Below, piece after piece: positions 17,754-26,382 of a stretch of 64,000 nucleotides of DNA. Source of the DNA: Rhizobacter terrae (GTDB lineage: Bacteria; Pseudomonadota; Gammaproteobacteria; Burkholderiales; Burkholderiaceae_C); assembly GCF_003852895.1 (NCBI RefSeq), contig NZ_QUSW01000005.1, forward strand, positions 186,001 through 250,000, in the 5' to 3' direction. Both the position numbers and the translations under genes were made by a program. Position 1 is the first letter of the stretch; each line of letters starts with the position of its first letter. The notes under the pieces are model-generated. The model saw only the letters and a list, made by a program, of their open reading frames with translations, was not told the DNA's origin and searched no databases.

Positions 17754-19448
17754 ATGGCAACGACAGTTGGGGGTGGAGCCAAGCCGCTCGCCAAGTCCAC
17801 AGCGCCGATGACGGCAGAGGAAAAGAAGGTCATCTTCGCTTCCAGCCTCGGCACGGTGTTCGAGTGGTATGACTTCTACCTCTACGGGACCCTGGCCCCG
17901 ATCATCGGCAAGCAGTTCTTCTCGAACCTCGACCCGACATCGCAGGTGATCTTCTCGCTGCTGGCCTTCGCCGCGGGCTTCATCGTGCGTCCCTTCGGCG
18001 CGCTGGTGTTCGGCCGCCTGGGCGACATGATCGGCCGCAAGTACACATTCCTGGTCACCATCCTGATCATGGGCCTGTCGACTTTCATCGTCGGCTTGCT
18101 ACCGGGTTATGCCGCGATCGGCGTTGCTGCGCCGGTCATCCTGATCGGCCTGCGCCTGCTGCAAGGCCTGGCGCTCGGCGGCGAGTACGGCGGTGCGGCC
18201 ACCTATGTGGCCGAGCACGCGCCGCACGGCAAGCGAGGCGCGTACACCTCGTGGATCCAGACCACGGCCACGCTGGGCCTGTTCCTGTCCCTGCTCGTGA
18301 TTCTCGGTGCGCGCACCTGGCTGACCGAGCCAGTGTTCGCCGACTGGGGCTGGCGCATTCCATTCCTGGTTTCGATCTTCCTGCTGGCCATCAGCGTGTG
18401 GATCCGCCTGTCCATGAACGAGTCGCCTGCCTTCAAGAAGATGAAGGAAGAGGGCAAGACCTCCAAGGCACCGCTGACTGAATCCTTCGGCCAGTGGAAG
18501 AACCTGAAGATCGTGATCCTGGCGCTGGTCGGCCTCACCATGGGCCAGGCCGTCGTCTGGTACACGGGCCAGTTCTATGCGCTGTTCTTCCTGACCGGCG
18601 CGCTGAAGGTCGATGCACCCACCGCCAACATCCTGATCGCGGTGTCGCTGCTCATCGGTACGCCGTTCTTCATCGTGTTCGGTGCACTGTCGGACAAGAT
18701 CGGCCGCAAGCCCATCATCATGGCCGGCTGCCTGCTGGCTGCGCTGACCTACTTCCCGCTGTTCAAGGCACTCACCGAGAACGCCAACCCCGAGCTGGCC
18801 GCGGCGCAAGCGAAGAACAAGGTGGTGGTCACGGCCGATCCCGAGCGCTGCTCGTTCCAGTTCAACCCGACTGGCGTGGCCAAGTTCACGAGCTCATGTG
18901 ACATCGCCAAGCAGGTGTTGGCCGGTCGTTCGGTGAGCTACGACAACGAAGCGGCTGCCACCGGTTCCGTGGCGCAGATCAAGATCGGCGAGAAGATCAT
19001 CCCGGGCTTCGAGTCCAAGGGCCTGCCGGCTGACGAGTTCAAGAAGAAGGATGCGGAATTCAAGGCCGCCATCGGTGCCGCGCTGAAGGAAGCCGGCTAC
19101 CCCGACAAGGCCAAGCCGATTCCGTTCATGGGCGGCCAGTGGTGGACCCTCGTGGCCATCCTGACCGTGATGGTGATCTACGTGACCATGGTGTACGGCC
19201 CCATCGCCGCGATGCTCGTCGAGCTGTTCCCGACGCGCATCCGCTACACCTCGATGAGCCTGCCGTACCACATCGGCAACGGCTGGTTCGGCGGCCTGCT
19301 GCCGGCGACCGGCCTGGCCATCGTGGCGCAGACGGGCAACATGTACAACGGCCTGTGGTATCCCATCATCTTCGCGGGCATCACCTTCGTGGTCGGCATG
19401 CTGTTCGTGCGCGAGACCAAGGACGTCAACATCTACGCCAACGATTGA
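17754..19448 (+). CDS. MFS metabolite:H+ symporter with large periplasmic insertion
   Basis: 564 aa, about 110 longer than most metabolite:H+ symporters. The family signatures are present: FEWYDFYLYGTLAPII in helix 1, the GRLGDMIGRKYTF loop, LRLLQGLALGGEYGGA in helix 4-5, and the second-half loop GALSDKIGRKP. Between predicted helices 8 and 9 lies a soluble insertion (about residues 341-460) with two cysteines (C366, C382). It should face the periplasm and could be a disulfide-stabilised lid. Substrates in this family are organic acids, proline/betaine or shikimate; none can be assigned here. It is followed by a small membrane protein and a strong terminator. Confidence 0.88.
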   Translation: MATTVGGGAKPLAKSTAPMTAEEKKVIFASSLGTVFEWYDFYLYGTLAPIIGKQFFSNLDPTSQVIFSLLAFAAGFIVRPFGALVFGRLGDMIGRKYTFLVTILIMGLSTFIVGLLPGYAAIGVAAPVILIGLRLLQGLALGGEYGGAATYVAEHAPHGKRGAYTSWIQTTATLGLFLSLLVILGARTWLTEPVFADWGWRIPFLVSIFLLAISVWIRLSMNESPAFKKMKEEGKTSKAPLTESFGQWKNLKIVILALVGLTMGQAVVWYTGQFYALFFLTGALKVDAPTANILIAVSLLIGTPFFIVFGALSDKIGRKPIIMAGCLLAALTYFPLFKALTENANPELAAAQAKNKVVVTADPERCSFQFNPTGVAKFTSSCDIAKQVLAGRSVSYDNEAAATGSVAQIKIGEKIIPGFESKGLPADEFKKKDAEFKAAIGAALKEAGYPDKAKPIPFMGGQWWTLVAILTVMVIYVTMVYGPIAAMLVELFPTRIRYTSMSLPYHIGNGWFGGLLPATGLAIVAQTGNMYNGLWYPIIFAGITFVVGMLFVRETKDVNIYAND

Positions 19449-19475
19449 GCGTCTTGAATGAAGGAATGACCTGAC

Positions 19476-19637
19476 ATGTGGAAACTGGTACTCGGCTTTG
19501 TCCTCTTCGCGGCCCTGGCGCTGTTCATGCTGAAGAAAACCGGCGGCGATGTGGACATGAGCGGTGAAAAGCACGTCGTTGGTGACGCCCATGCCGCCCC
19601 CGCGGCATCGGTGCCGGCTTCAGCGGCGTCGCAGTAG
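19476..19637 (+). CDS. Small single-pass membrane protein (53 aa)
   Basis: A short frame starting MWKLVLGFVLFAALALFML, a single hydrophobic helix, followed by KKTGGDVDMSGEKH and an Ala-rich tail. An AAGGA site is nine bases upstream of the ATG. It lies 27 bp after the MFS gene and just before the terminator, so it is the last gene of that transcript and may be an accessory subunit of the carrier. I do not recognise a named family. Confidence 0.62.
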   Translation: MWKLVLGFVLFAALALFMLKKTGGDVDMSGEKHVVGDAHAAPAASVPASAASQ

Positions 19638-19657
19638 GGCCAGGCCATTCATGATTG

Positions 19658-19690
19658 AAACGGCCGGTCGGGAGACCGGCCGTTTTTCTT
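19658..19690 (+). terminator. Rho-independent terminator
   Basis: The stem AAACGGCCGGT/ACCGGCCGTTT (11 bp, loop of six bases) is followed by a T-rich tract. It closes the MFS plus small-membrane-protein transcript. Confidence 0.85.
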
Positions 19691-19725
19691 TTGGGCTTGC
19701 TTTTTCGCGTTGATCGGGTGGGGCC

Positions 19726-19958
19726 GCGGCAGGCGGCATAGGCCAGGGGCTGCGGCTGTGGCGGTCGGCGCGTAGCGCCGACTGCGCTGTGCTGCTCGCA
19801 CCGAGGGGTGCACGGGGAAACTCCCGCCGCGCCCCTGCGGTGCGCTGTGGTCAAACAGTCCCCGTGAGTCAGAAGACGAAGCGTGCTGCGCACGCCACCC
19901 CTCGGTGCTGCGCTGCTCGCCGCCACAGACGCAGCCCCTGGCCCATGCCGCCTGCCGC
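19726..19958. repeat. Long-inverted-repeat intergenic element, copy 2
   Basis: 38-bp arms at 19726-19763 and 19921-19958 match in inverted orientation at 36 of 38 positions. The core repeats the order of copy 1: GGCGC/GCGCC hairpin, GGGAAACTC, AACAGTC, GAGTCAGAAGACGAAGCG, and an outer GGTGC/GCACC-type pair. Arm sequences differ completely from copy 1. It lies between the MFS terminator and the small gene at 20112. Frames reading through it are not genes. Confidence 0.85.
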
Positions 19959-20111
19959 TCAAGGGAGGTTGGGCTGGCTCGACGAGAAAACCCACGCCTT
20001 TGCCCATCCCACAACGAGCTGTCAGTGCTTACAGCTTGCTCCCGCACGGGACGATGGTTACCGTTCGTGTCGAGGGCTCCGACAACAACGCAATGATGAA
20101 CTGGAGGGAGC

Positions 20112-20405
20112 ATGAAGCCCATGGCCAACAAGGCCGCCCGATGGCTGCTGCATTCGCTGGCAGCCACCGTCCCCTTGCTTGCCTCAGCGCAGGCAGCCGA
20201 GACCGCCGCCAAGCCGCCATCCAAAGGCGACCACGTCGTCTATCGCGACGAAGGCGGACATGAGTGGTGTGTCACCGTGATGCTCCTGGACACGGGCGTC
20301 GATTCGCGCCCCTGGGCCTGGGTGACCTTCCGGGACAACCCACAGCGGATGGAGCACGCGCCGCTGGACACCCTGGGGCGTGCCTGCCCCGCGGGGGGCG
20401 GCTGA
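20112..20405 (+). CDS. Small exported hypothetical protein
   Basis: 97 aa. A signal peptide (ARWLLHSLAATVPLLASAQA) is followed by a compact domain with KGDHVVYRDEGGHEWCVTVMLLDTG and two cysteines that could pair. A near-perfect GGAGGGA ribosome site precedes the ATG. It stands alone between the repeat element and the convergent CWC-type gene. The family is not recognised; periplasmic location is inferred from the signal. Confidence 0.62.
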   Translation: MKPMANKAARWLLHSLAATVPLLASAQAAETAAKPPSKGDHVVYRDEGGHEWCVTVMLLDTGVDSRPWAWVTFRDNPQRMEHAPLDTLGRACPAGGG

Positions 20406-20413
20406 GCCGGTGC

Positions 20414-20626
20414 TCAGCCGGTCGGTGCCTGTGCCGGTGAAGGCGTGGGCATCGACAAGGCCGCCAGGCATGCATTGCACAGGCAGCTGGCGTACTGCTT
20501 CTCCAGCTCCGCCAGCGTCTGCGCGCTCAGGCGCACTTGCGTGCACCAGCAGGGCACGTCGTCCTTGACGCCGCAATGGAAGGCGCCGCCGCAGCGCGGG
20601 CAGGCCGAGTCATGAAGCCCGCTCAC
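20414..20626 (-). CDS. Cysteine-rich CWC-type protein
   Basis: 70 aa with CPRCGGAFHCGV, then DVPCWCTQV (the CWC motif), then ASCLCNACLAAL: eight cysteines spaced as in the Cys_rich_CWC family, probably a structural zinc site. The GTG start overlaps the matB stop by four bases, indicating coupling to the malonate operon's tail. The function of the family is unknown. Confidence 0.75.
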   Translation of the reverse strand: MSGLHDSACPRCGGAFHCGVKDDVPCWCTQVRLSAQTLAELEKQYASCLCNACLAALSMPTPSPAQAPTG

Positions 20627-22158
20627 GCGAACAGGCCCTTGTGCTGCTCGCGCAGCAGGTTCTTCTGCACCTTGCCCATCGCATTGCGCGGCAGTTCGTC
20701 GACAACGAAAAGGTGCTTGGGCACCTTGAAGTTGGCGATGCGCGACTTGAGTTCACCGATGAGTGCCACCGCCTCCAGCGAAGCGCCAGGCTTTTTAACG
20801 ACCACTGCCACCACGCCCTCCCCGAAGTCCGGATGCGGCACGCCGATCACCGCGCTCTCGGCCACGCCAGGCAGTTCGTTGAGCACGCCCTCGATCTCCG
20901 CGGGGTAGACGTTGTAGCCGCCGGTGATGATGAGGTCCTTGCTGCGTCCGACGATCACCACGTAGCCCTGCTCGTCGAACTTGCCCACGTCGCCCGTCTT
21001 GAACCAGCCGTCGGCGGTGAACTCCTCCTTGGTCTTCTCGGGCATGCGCCAGTAGCCGGAGAACACGTTGGGGCCCTTCACCTCGATGCCGCCGATCTCG
21101 CCGCGAGCCACCGGCCGGCCCTGGTCGTCATGAACGCGCACACCCACGCCCGGCAGCGGGAAACCCACCGTGCCGCCCTTGCGCTCGCCGTCCTTCGGAT
21201 CGCAGGGGTTGGAGGTCAGCATCACCGTCTCGCTCATGCCATAGCGTTCGAGGATGGTGTGGCCGGTGCGCGACTTGAACTCGTTGAAGGTCTCGATGAG
21301 CAGCGGCGCCGAGCCACTGATGAACAGCCGCATGTTGCGGCAGGCCTCGCGCGTGAACGAGGCCTCGCCCAGCAGCCGCACGTACAGCGTGGGCACGCCC
21401 ATGAACACGGTGGCCTCGGGCAGACGCTCCACCACCGCGCGCGGCGCGAACTTGCCGAACCACAGCATCTTGCTGCCGTTGAGCAGCGCACCATGCGAGG
21501 CCACGAACAGGCCATGCACGTGGAAGATGGGCAGGGCGTGGACCAGCACGTCGCCCTCGCGCCAGCCCCAATAGTCCTTGAGCGTGCGGGCGTTGGACAG
21601 CAGGTTGCCGTGGCTGAGCATCGCGCCCTTGCTCCGTCCGGTGGTGCCGCTGGTGTACAGGATGGCGGCGAGGTCGTCCGCGCTGCGTTGCATCGGCTCG
21701 TGCTTGTCGCCGTGGTGCGACGCGCGCTCCAGCAGGCTGCCGCTGCGGTCCTCGTTGAGCGTGAAGACGTGCTTGCAGCCGGCCTTGAAGGCGATCTTGC
21801 TGACCCAGCCGAAATTCTTGCCACTGCACACCACCACGCTCGGCTCGGCGTTGCCGATGAAGTACTCGATCTCGCTGCTCTGGTAGGCGGTGTTCAGCGG
21901 CAGGTACACGTAGCCTGCGCGCAGCACGGCCAGGTACAGGAGCAGCGCTTCCACCGACTTCTCGGTCTGCACCGCCACGCGTGCGCCTTCGGGCAGGTCC
22001 AGCCACTGCAGCAGGTTGGCGATGCGCGCGGTGGCGTGGTCGATGTCGCGCCAGGTGTAGAAAAGGCGCTCGCCGTCGGCGGTCTCGATGGCGGTGCTGT
22101 CCAGGTCCGATGGGAAGGCGTCGCGCAAGGCGGCGAAGAGATTCTGGTTGGCGGTCAT
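20623..22158 (-). CDS. matB: Malonyl-CoA synthetase (acyl-CoA synthetase family)
   Basis: 511 aa adenylate-forming enzyme that makes malonyl-CoA from malonate, ATP and CoA. The phosphate loop is ILYTSGTTGRSKGAMLSH, then YGMSETVMLTSNP, then WFKTGDVGKFDEQGYVVIVGRSKDLIITGGYNVYP, and the catalytic Lys is in LPRNAMGKVQK. The length and the HALPIFHVHGLFVA and RTLKDYWGW segments fit MatB-type enzymes better than longer acyl-CoA ligases. Its neighbours (TctC-type binding protein, enoyl-CoA hydratase, malonyl-CoA decarboxylase remnant) support malonate. It is part of a four- to five-gene minus-strand operon opposite a sigma-54 activator. Confidence 0.85.
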   Translation of the reverse strand: MTANQNLFAALRDAFPSDLDSTAIETADGERLFYTWRDIDHATARIANLLQWLDLPEGARVAVQTEKSVEALLLYLAVLRAGYVYLPLNTAYQSSEIEYFIGNAEPSVVVCSGKNFGWVSKIAFKAGCKHVFTLNEDRSGSLLERASHHGDKHEPMQRSADDLAAILYTSGTTGRSKGAMLSHGNLLSNARTLKDYWGWREGDVLVHALPIFHVHGLFVASHGALLNGSKMLWFGKFAPRAVVERLPEATVFMGVPTLYVRLLGEASFTREACRNMRLFISGSAPLLIETFNEFKSRTGHTILERYGMSETVMLTSNPCDPKDGERKGGTVGFPLPGVGVRVHDDQGRPVARGEIGGIEVKGPNVFSGYWRMPEKTKEEFTADGWFKTGDVGKFDEQGYVVIVGRSKDLIITGGYNVYPAEIEGVLNELPGVAESAVIGVPHPDFGEGVVAVVVKKPGASLEAVALIGELKSRIANFKVPKHLFVVDELPRNAMGKVQKNLLREQHKGLFA

Positions 22159-22171
22159 GGTCGAACGGTAG

Positions 22172-22954
22172 TCAGCCGCGCTGGAAACGCGGCGGTCGCT
22201 TCTCGATGAAAGCAGTGACGCCTTCGCGGTGCTGGGCGCTGTCGGCGTAGTCGAAGAGGGTGCGGCGCTGCATTGCGTCGAGCGGGCCGTGGGCCAGCAG
22301 GCGCAGCGTGCGCTTGTTCAGCCGCGCGGCCTGCGGCGACAGCGCAGCCAGCTTCTCCGTGCGGCGTTGCACGGTGGACGCCACGTCGGCATCGGGCACC
22401 ACCTGGTTCACGATGCCCGCGGCCAGCGCCTGCTGGGCATCGAACAGCCGCGCCTCCAGCAGCATCTCGCGCAGCACGGTGGTGCTCACCACGCGGCTCA
22501 CCACCTCGACTTCGGCCGGCGCCATCGGAAAACCCAGCTTCGCGATCGGTGCGCCAAAGCGGCTCGACTCCCCACAGATGCGGATGTCGCAGCAGGCCGC
22601 GATCTCCAGCCCGCCTCCGACACAGGCGCCTTCGATCTGCGCGAAGACGGGGATGTCGCAGGCCAGGATGGCGTGCAGCGCGGGCGCCACCACGTTCTCG
22701 TGGAAGTCGTGCAGCGCCTGCTGGTCGAAGCGGAAGCCGGCGAATTCCACGATGTCGCCGCCCGAGGCGAACTGCCCGTCGGCGCCGCACACCACCACCG
22801 CATGCGGCGCGTCGGCATGCGGCAGGGCCTGCAGGCGCTCGAACATCGCGCGCAGCTCGCGCCACATCGCGATGTCGATGGCGTTGAGCTTGCCCGGGTT
22901 GGCGAGCGTCACCCGCGCCCAGTCGCCCATCGATTCCAGTTGGATCTGTCCCAT
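22172..22954 (-). CDS. Enoyl-CoA hydratase/isomerase family protein
   Basis: 260 aa crotonase-fold protein. The start MGQIQLESMGDWARVTLANP overlaps the upstream TctC stop by one base (TGATG); the longer frame up to 23176 is not real. The oxyanion-hole blocks are QFASGGDIVEFAG and QIEGACVGGGLEIAACCDIRI. The first hydratase glutamate region reads GGGLEIAACC and the second FPMAPAEVEVVSR, so catalytic details need alignment. It acts on a CoA thioester, perhaps in malonate or a related acyl-CoA route, in the same operon as matB. Confidence 0.85.
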   Translation of the reverse strand: MGQIQLESMGDWARVTLANPGKLNAIDIAMWRELRAMFERLQALPHADAPHAVVVCGADGQFASGGDIVEFAGFRFDQQALHDFHENVVAPALHAILACDIPVFAQIEGACVGGGLEIAACCDIRICGESSRFGAPIAKLGFPMAPAEVEVVSRVVSTTVLREMLLEARLFDAQQALAAGIVNQVVPDADVASTVQRRTEKLAALSPQAARLNKRTLRLLAHGPLDAMQRRTLFDYADSAQHREGVTAFIEKRPPRFQRG

Positions 22955-23943
22955 CAGTCGAGCTTGGCGCCGGAACTCTTCACCACCTCGCTCCAGCGCT
23001 TGACCTCCGCGCTCACGAACTTGCCGAAGGCGGGGCCGTAGAGCTTGGGCGTCTCGGTGCCCAGGCCTTGCCAGATCGACGTCAGCTCCGGCGTCGCGAA
23101 GGCCTTGGCCAGCTCGGCCTGCATGCGGTCGACGAGCTCCTTGGGCGTGCCCTTGGGCGCCCACAGGCCGTACCACGTGGCGACCTGGTAGGTGGGCACG
23201 CCGGCCTCGGCCGTGGTCGGCAGGTCGGGGAAGCCCGGCGCCCGCTGCTGGGACGCCACCGCCAATGCCTTGATGCGCCCGCCCTTGATGTGGTTGGCCG
23301 ACGAACCCAGGCCGTCGAACATCATGTCCACCTGGCCGGCAATGAGATCCTGCAGCGCGGGGCCTGCGCCGCGGTAGGGGATGTGCGTGATGAAGGTCTT
23401 GGTCTGCAGCTTGAACAGCTCGCCGGCGAGGTGGTGCGAGGTGCCGTTGCCGGCCGAGCCGTAGTTGTACTTGCCGGGGTTCTTGCGCACGAGTTCGAGG
23501 AAGCCCTTGAGGTCGTTCACCGGCATGCGCTGCGGGTTCACCACGATGACCTGCGGCACGCTGGAGATGAGGCCCACGGGCACGAAGTCGTTCTCGAGGT
23601 TGTAGTCGAGCTTGGGGTACATGGCCGGCGCGATGGCGTGGTGCACCGCGCCCATGAAGAAGGTGTAGCCGTCTGGCGCCGCCTTGGCCGCGACGCTGGC
23701 GCCCACCGTGCCGCCGGCGCCGCCACGGTTGTCCACGATGAGCTGCTTGCCCAGGTTCTTGGTGAGCACCGCGCTCAGCGGCCGGGCGAAGGCGTCCGTG
23801 CCGCCGCCGCTCGGGAAGGGAACGATGAAGGTCACCGGCCTGGCGGGCCAGGCGTCCGCCGCGCGGGCGGTGTTCACGAAGGGTGCGGCAGCGCCCGCGA
23901 TGAGCAGTTCGCGCCGCGTGGGATGTATGCGTTGGAAGGCCAT
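22954..23943 (-). CDS. TctC/Bug-family periplasmic solute-binding protein
   Basis: 329 aa. A twin-arginine-like signal (TRRELLIAGAAAPFVNTARA) precedes the Bug fold: WPARPVTFIVPFPSGGGTDAFARPL, VDNRGGAGGTVGASVAAKAAPDGYT, YGSAGNGTSHHLAGELFK and IPYRGAGPALQDLIAGQVDMMFD. These bind carboxylates such as malonate, citrate or related acids for TctAB or work as solute sensors; no tctAB is present in the window. It overlaps the hydratase gene and follows the decarboxylase remnant by 20 bp. Malonate as ligand is inferred from matB. Confidence 0.9.
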   Translation of the reverse strand: MAFQRIHPTRRELLIAGAAAPFVNTARAADAWPARPVTFIVPFPSGGGTDAFARPLSAVLTKNLGKQLIVDNRGGAGGTVGASVAAKAAPDGYTFFMGAVHHAIAPAMYPKLDYNLENDFVPVGLISSVPQVIVVNPQRMPVNDLKGFLELVRKNPGKYNYGSAGNGTSHHLAGELFKLQTKTFITHIPYRGAGPALQDLIAGQVDMMFDGLGSSANHIKGGRIKALAVASQQRAPGFPDLPTTAEAGVPTYQVATWYGLWAPKGTPKELVDRMQAELAKAFATPELTSIWQGLGTETPKLYGPAFGKFVSAEVKRWSEVVKSSGAKLD

Positions 23944-23963
23944 GGTGCGTCTTCTCCTCGTTG

Positions 23964-24305
23964 TCAGATCAGCGATGCGATGGCCCGCGACTGCGCGACC
24001 TCGCCATGAACGAATTTCTCGTGGTGAGATTCAACCTTGCCGAGGTCATAAAGGTAATTGACCATGAGCCCCAAGGATTGCTTCACCCCTTTGGCCGACA
24101 GGTCGGCCAGCGTGTTGAGGCGTTCGAGTCTCGCACCGTTGTCGAGGTGGAAGCACGCGACCGGATCGCCCTGCGCACTGGTGGACTGGATGCCCAGGTA
24201 GAACGCGCCGAGCTGCCTGAGCGCCTCCTGCGTGGCCGTGCTTGATTCGTGCAGTGCGCGTTCGCCGCCGGCCTTGCATGCGGCATCCTTCAAACCGTCA
24301 AGCAT
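23964..24305 (-). pseudogene. Malonyl-CoA decarboxylase C-terminal remnant
   Basis: 113 codons starting at an ATG with a GGAAG-type site. The last 65 residues (DPVACFHLDNGARLERLN, LADLSAKGVKQSLGLMVNYLYDL, ESHHEKFVHGEVAQS) strongly resemble the extreme C-terminus of malonyl-CoA decarboxylase, normally a protein of 400 or more residues. The preceding 45 residues only loosely match. The N-terminal helical domain and most of the catalytic domain are missing. It heads the matB operon, exactly where a full decarboxylase gene is found in related clusters. It may be a decayed gene or a retained small protein. Confidence 0.6.
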
Positions 24306-24425
24306 GGTGGCACTTCCCTTCGGACTTCTCATGGGCGCGCCAGGCCTGCCGGGCTCTGCGCCGCGCCATCGGGACTCTAGCTCAGGGTTCCACCCTCTGC
24401 GCCGCTAGCCTTGCGGGGGTTAAAG

Positions 24426-24442
24426 TGTCTGCTGTCCAGACA
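24426..24442. promoter_or_regulatory. Palindrome TGTCT-N7-AGACA
   Basis: A 17-bp inverted repeat 15 bp before the start codon of the sigma-54 activator and inside its divergent gap with the malonate operon. The spacing suits a dimeric regulator, possibly the activator's own Fis-type domain. No sigma-54 promoter was found in this gap on either strand. Confidence 0.35.
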
Positions 24443-24457
24443 GGGGAACCGCATTTC

Positions 24458-25972
24458 ATGGCAGTGAGCCATCCCGAGCCGCGCGGCGAGCACCTGCCGG
24501 CCGATGCCGACAGCGTCCTGAAGCTCGCGGCGCAATCGATGTTCGACCAGTTCGCCCACACCGCGATGGGCATGATGGTCGTGGACCGCGACCACCGCAT
24601 CGTGTGGATCAGCGACGGCTACAAGCGCTTCCTGCCGGCGCTGGGCCATGAGGAATCGGACTTCGTCGGCCGCCGCGTGGAAGAGGTGGTGCCCAACACG
24701 CTGATGGCGCAGGTCATCGACAGCGGCCAACCCATCCTGGTGGACCTGCTGACCAACCAGGCCGGCACCTTCCTGGTGAGCCGGCTGCCGCTGCGCAACG
24801 AGCAGGGCGAGATCCTCGGCGCGTTGGGCATGGTGCTGCTGGACCACCCCGAGACGACCATGCAGCCGCTGATCGCCAAGTTCAGCCGCCTGCAGCGCGA
24901 GCTCGACGATGCGCGGCAGCAGCTCGCGGCACAACGCCGCCCCAAGTACACCGTGGCCAGCTTCATCGGCGCCGGGCCCGCGGCCATGGAGGTGAAGCGC
25001 CAGGCGCGACGCGTGGCGCAGACCGACAGCACCGTGCTGCTGCTGGGCGAGACGGGCACCGGCAAGGAGCTGCTGGCGCATGCCATCCACGCGGCGAGTT
25101 CGCGCGCGGCCCGGCCCTTCGTGGGCGTGAACATCGCGGCCATCCCCGACACCCTGCTCGAAGCCGAGTTCTTCGGCGTGGCCGCGGGGGCCTACACCGG
25201 CGCCGACCGCAAGGGACGCGACGGCAAGTTCAAGCTCGCCGATGGTGGCACCCTGTTCCTCGACGAGATCGGCGACATGCCGCTGGCCCTGCAGGCCAAG
25301 CTGCTGCGCGTGCTGCAGGAGCAGGAGGTGGAGCCGCTGGGCAGCAATCAGGTGCAGCGGGTGGACGTGCGCATCATCGCCGCCACCAGCCGCGACCTGC
25401 CCGCCATGGTGGCGGCCGGTGGCTTCCGCGCTGACCTGTACTACCGGCTCAATGTGCTGCCCATCCGGCTGCCCGCGCTGCGCGAACGGCTGGGTGACAT
25501 CGAGGCGCTGGTGGAGGCGCTCTCGGACGACATCGCCCGCCGCAGCGGCACGCCGCCCAAGAGCCTGAGTGCCGACGCGCTGGACTTGCTGGCGGTGCAG
25601 GCGTGGCCGGGCAACATCCGCGAGCTGCGCAACGTGCTGGAACAGGCAACGCTGATGACCGATGACCTGCAGCTCACGTCGACGCATTTCACCGGGCTTG
25701 GATTGCAGGCGGGAGGCGCACGGCGTGCCGTGCCGGCCGCGGAGCCGAACGCCCCTGCGGCGCTGGAGGCGCCGAAGCCCGGCGTGCCATCGCAGGCGGA
25801 CATCAAGCCGCTGCCGCAAGCCATCGCCGAGCTGGAGATTCAATCCATCCGCAACGCGCTGGCGGCAACCGGCGGGAACAAGCTGCAGGCGTCGCGGCTG
25901 CTGGGCATTTCCAGGGCAACGCTGTACGAGAAGCTGCCGATGCTGGCAAAGGCCGACGCGGCTGCTTCATGA
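24458..25972 (+). CDS. Sigma-54-dependent transcriptional activator (PAS, AAA+, Fis HTH)
   Basis: 504 aa from the ATG at 24458, which has AGGGGAA upstream; a longer frame from 24242 is rejected. An N-terminal PAS-like sensor ([28 protein letters not shown]) is followed by a AAA+ domain with Walker A GETGTGKE, the sigma-54 contact loop in GAYTGAD (the usual GAFTGA with Tyr for Phe), Walker [14 protein letters not shown], and an arginine-rich sensor region. The C-terminus is a Fis-type HTH ([20 protein letters not shown]). Being divergent from the matB operon it probably regulates carboxylate use, yet the only good sigma-54 promoter found lies at 37344. Confidence 0.9.
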   Translation: MAVSHPEPRGEHLPADADSVLKLAAQSMFDQFAHTAMGMMVVDRDHRIVWISDGYKRFLPALGHEESDFVGRRVEEVVPNTLMAQVIDSGQPILVDLLTNQAGTFLVSRLPLRNEQGEILGALGMVLLDHPETTMQPLIAKFSRLQRELDDARQQLAAQRRPKYTVASFIGAGPAAMEVKRQARRVAQTDSTVLLLGETGTGKELLAHAIHAASSRAARPFVGVNIAAIPDTLLEAEFFGVAAGAYTGADRKGRDGKFKLADGGTLFLDEIGDMPLALQAKLLRVLQEQEVEPLGSNQVQRVDVRIIAATSRDLPAMVAAGGFRADLYYRLNVLPIRLPALRERLGDIEALVEALSDDIARRSGTPPKSLSADALDLLAVQAWPGNIRELRNVLEQATLMTDDLQLTSTHFTGLGLQAGGARRAVPAAEPNAPAALEAPKPGVPSQADIKPLPQAIAELEIQSIRNALAATGGNKLQASRLLGISRATLYEKLPMLAKADAAAS

Positions 25973-26092
25973 AGCTGGCTCAGCATCACGCCAGCGAGAC
26001 CTCAGGTCCGAGTCAGACACAGCTCGGTAACATGGCCCGGCCCGCAGTCGGGGGCGTTGTGTCTTCCATCGTCACCCATGAAAGGCTCTGCC

Positions 26093-26347
26093 ATGCTGCA
26101 CTTGCTCTGGATGTTCATCGTCGGCATCGTCGTCGGCGCCATCGCCAGGTTCATCATGCCGGGCACCGAGCACCTCGGGATCCTCATGACCGGCGTGCTC
26201 GGGATCGCGGGGTCCTTTGTCGGCGGCTTCATTGCGCGGCTCTTCAGCAAGCCCGCTGATGGCGCGCTGGTGCATCCGGCGGGGCTCATCCTGTCCGTCG
26301 TGGGTGCGTTGATCTTGCTGTACGCGTGGAATCATCTGGGGCGCTAG
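26093..26347 (+). CDS. GlsB/YeaQ/YmgE-family membrane protein
   Basis: 84 aa with three hydrophobic helices. Family motifs: WMFIVGIVVGAIARFIMPG at the start, GVLGIAGSFVGGFIARLF in the middle, and GLILSVVGALILLYAW at the end. These small inner-membrane proteins (old name transglycosylase-associated) are induced by stress and have no firm function. The start at 26093 matches the family N-terminus; an ATG at 26078 is possible. A second, more divergent member lies at 58456-58713. Confidence 0.85.
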   Translation: MLHLLWMFIVGIVVGAIARFIMPGTEHLGILMTGVLGIAGSFVGGFIARLFSKPADGALVHPAGLILSVVGALILLYAWNHLGR

Positions 26348-26382
26348 GCCGCAGTTTTCGAGGCCGCGACCATCCCGCCACC

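Noticed and set aside
22955-23176. N-terminal extension of the enoyl-CoA hydratase frame
   Set aside because: It runs through the TctC gene out of frame; the ATG at 22954 overlaps the TctC stop and gives the normal crotonase N-terminus.
24306-24457. Search for a sigma-54 promoter in front of the malonate operon opposite the activator
   Set aside because: TGGCACT-TCCC-TTCG on the plus strand lacks the GC at -12, and no minus-strand GG-N10-GC with T-rich -12 region was found.
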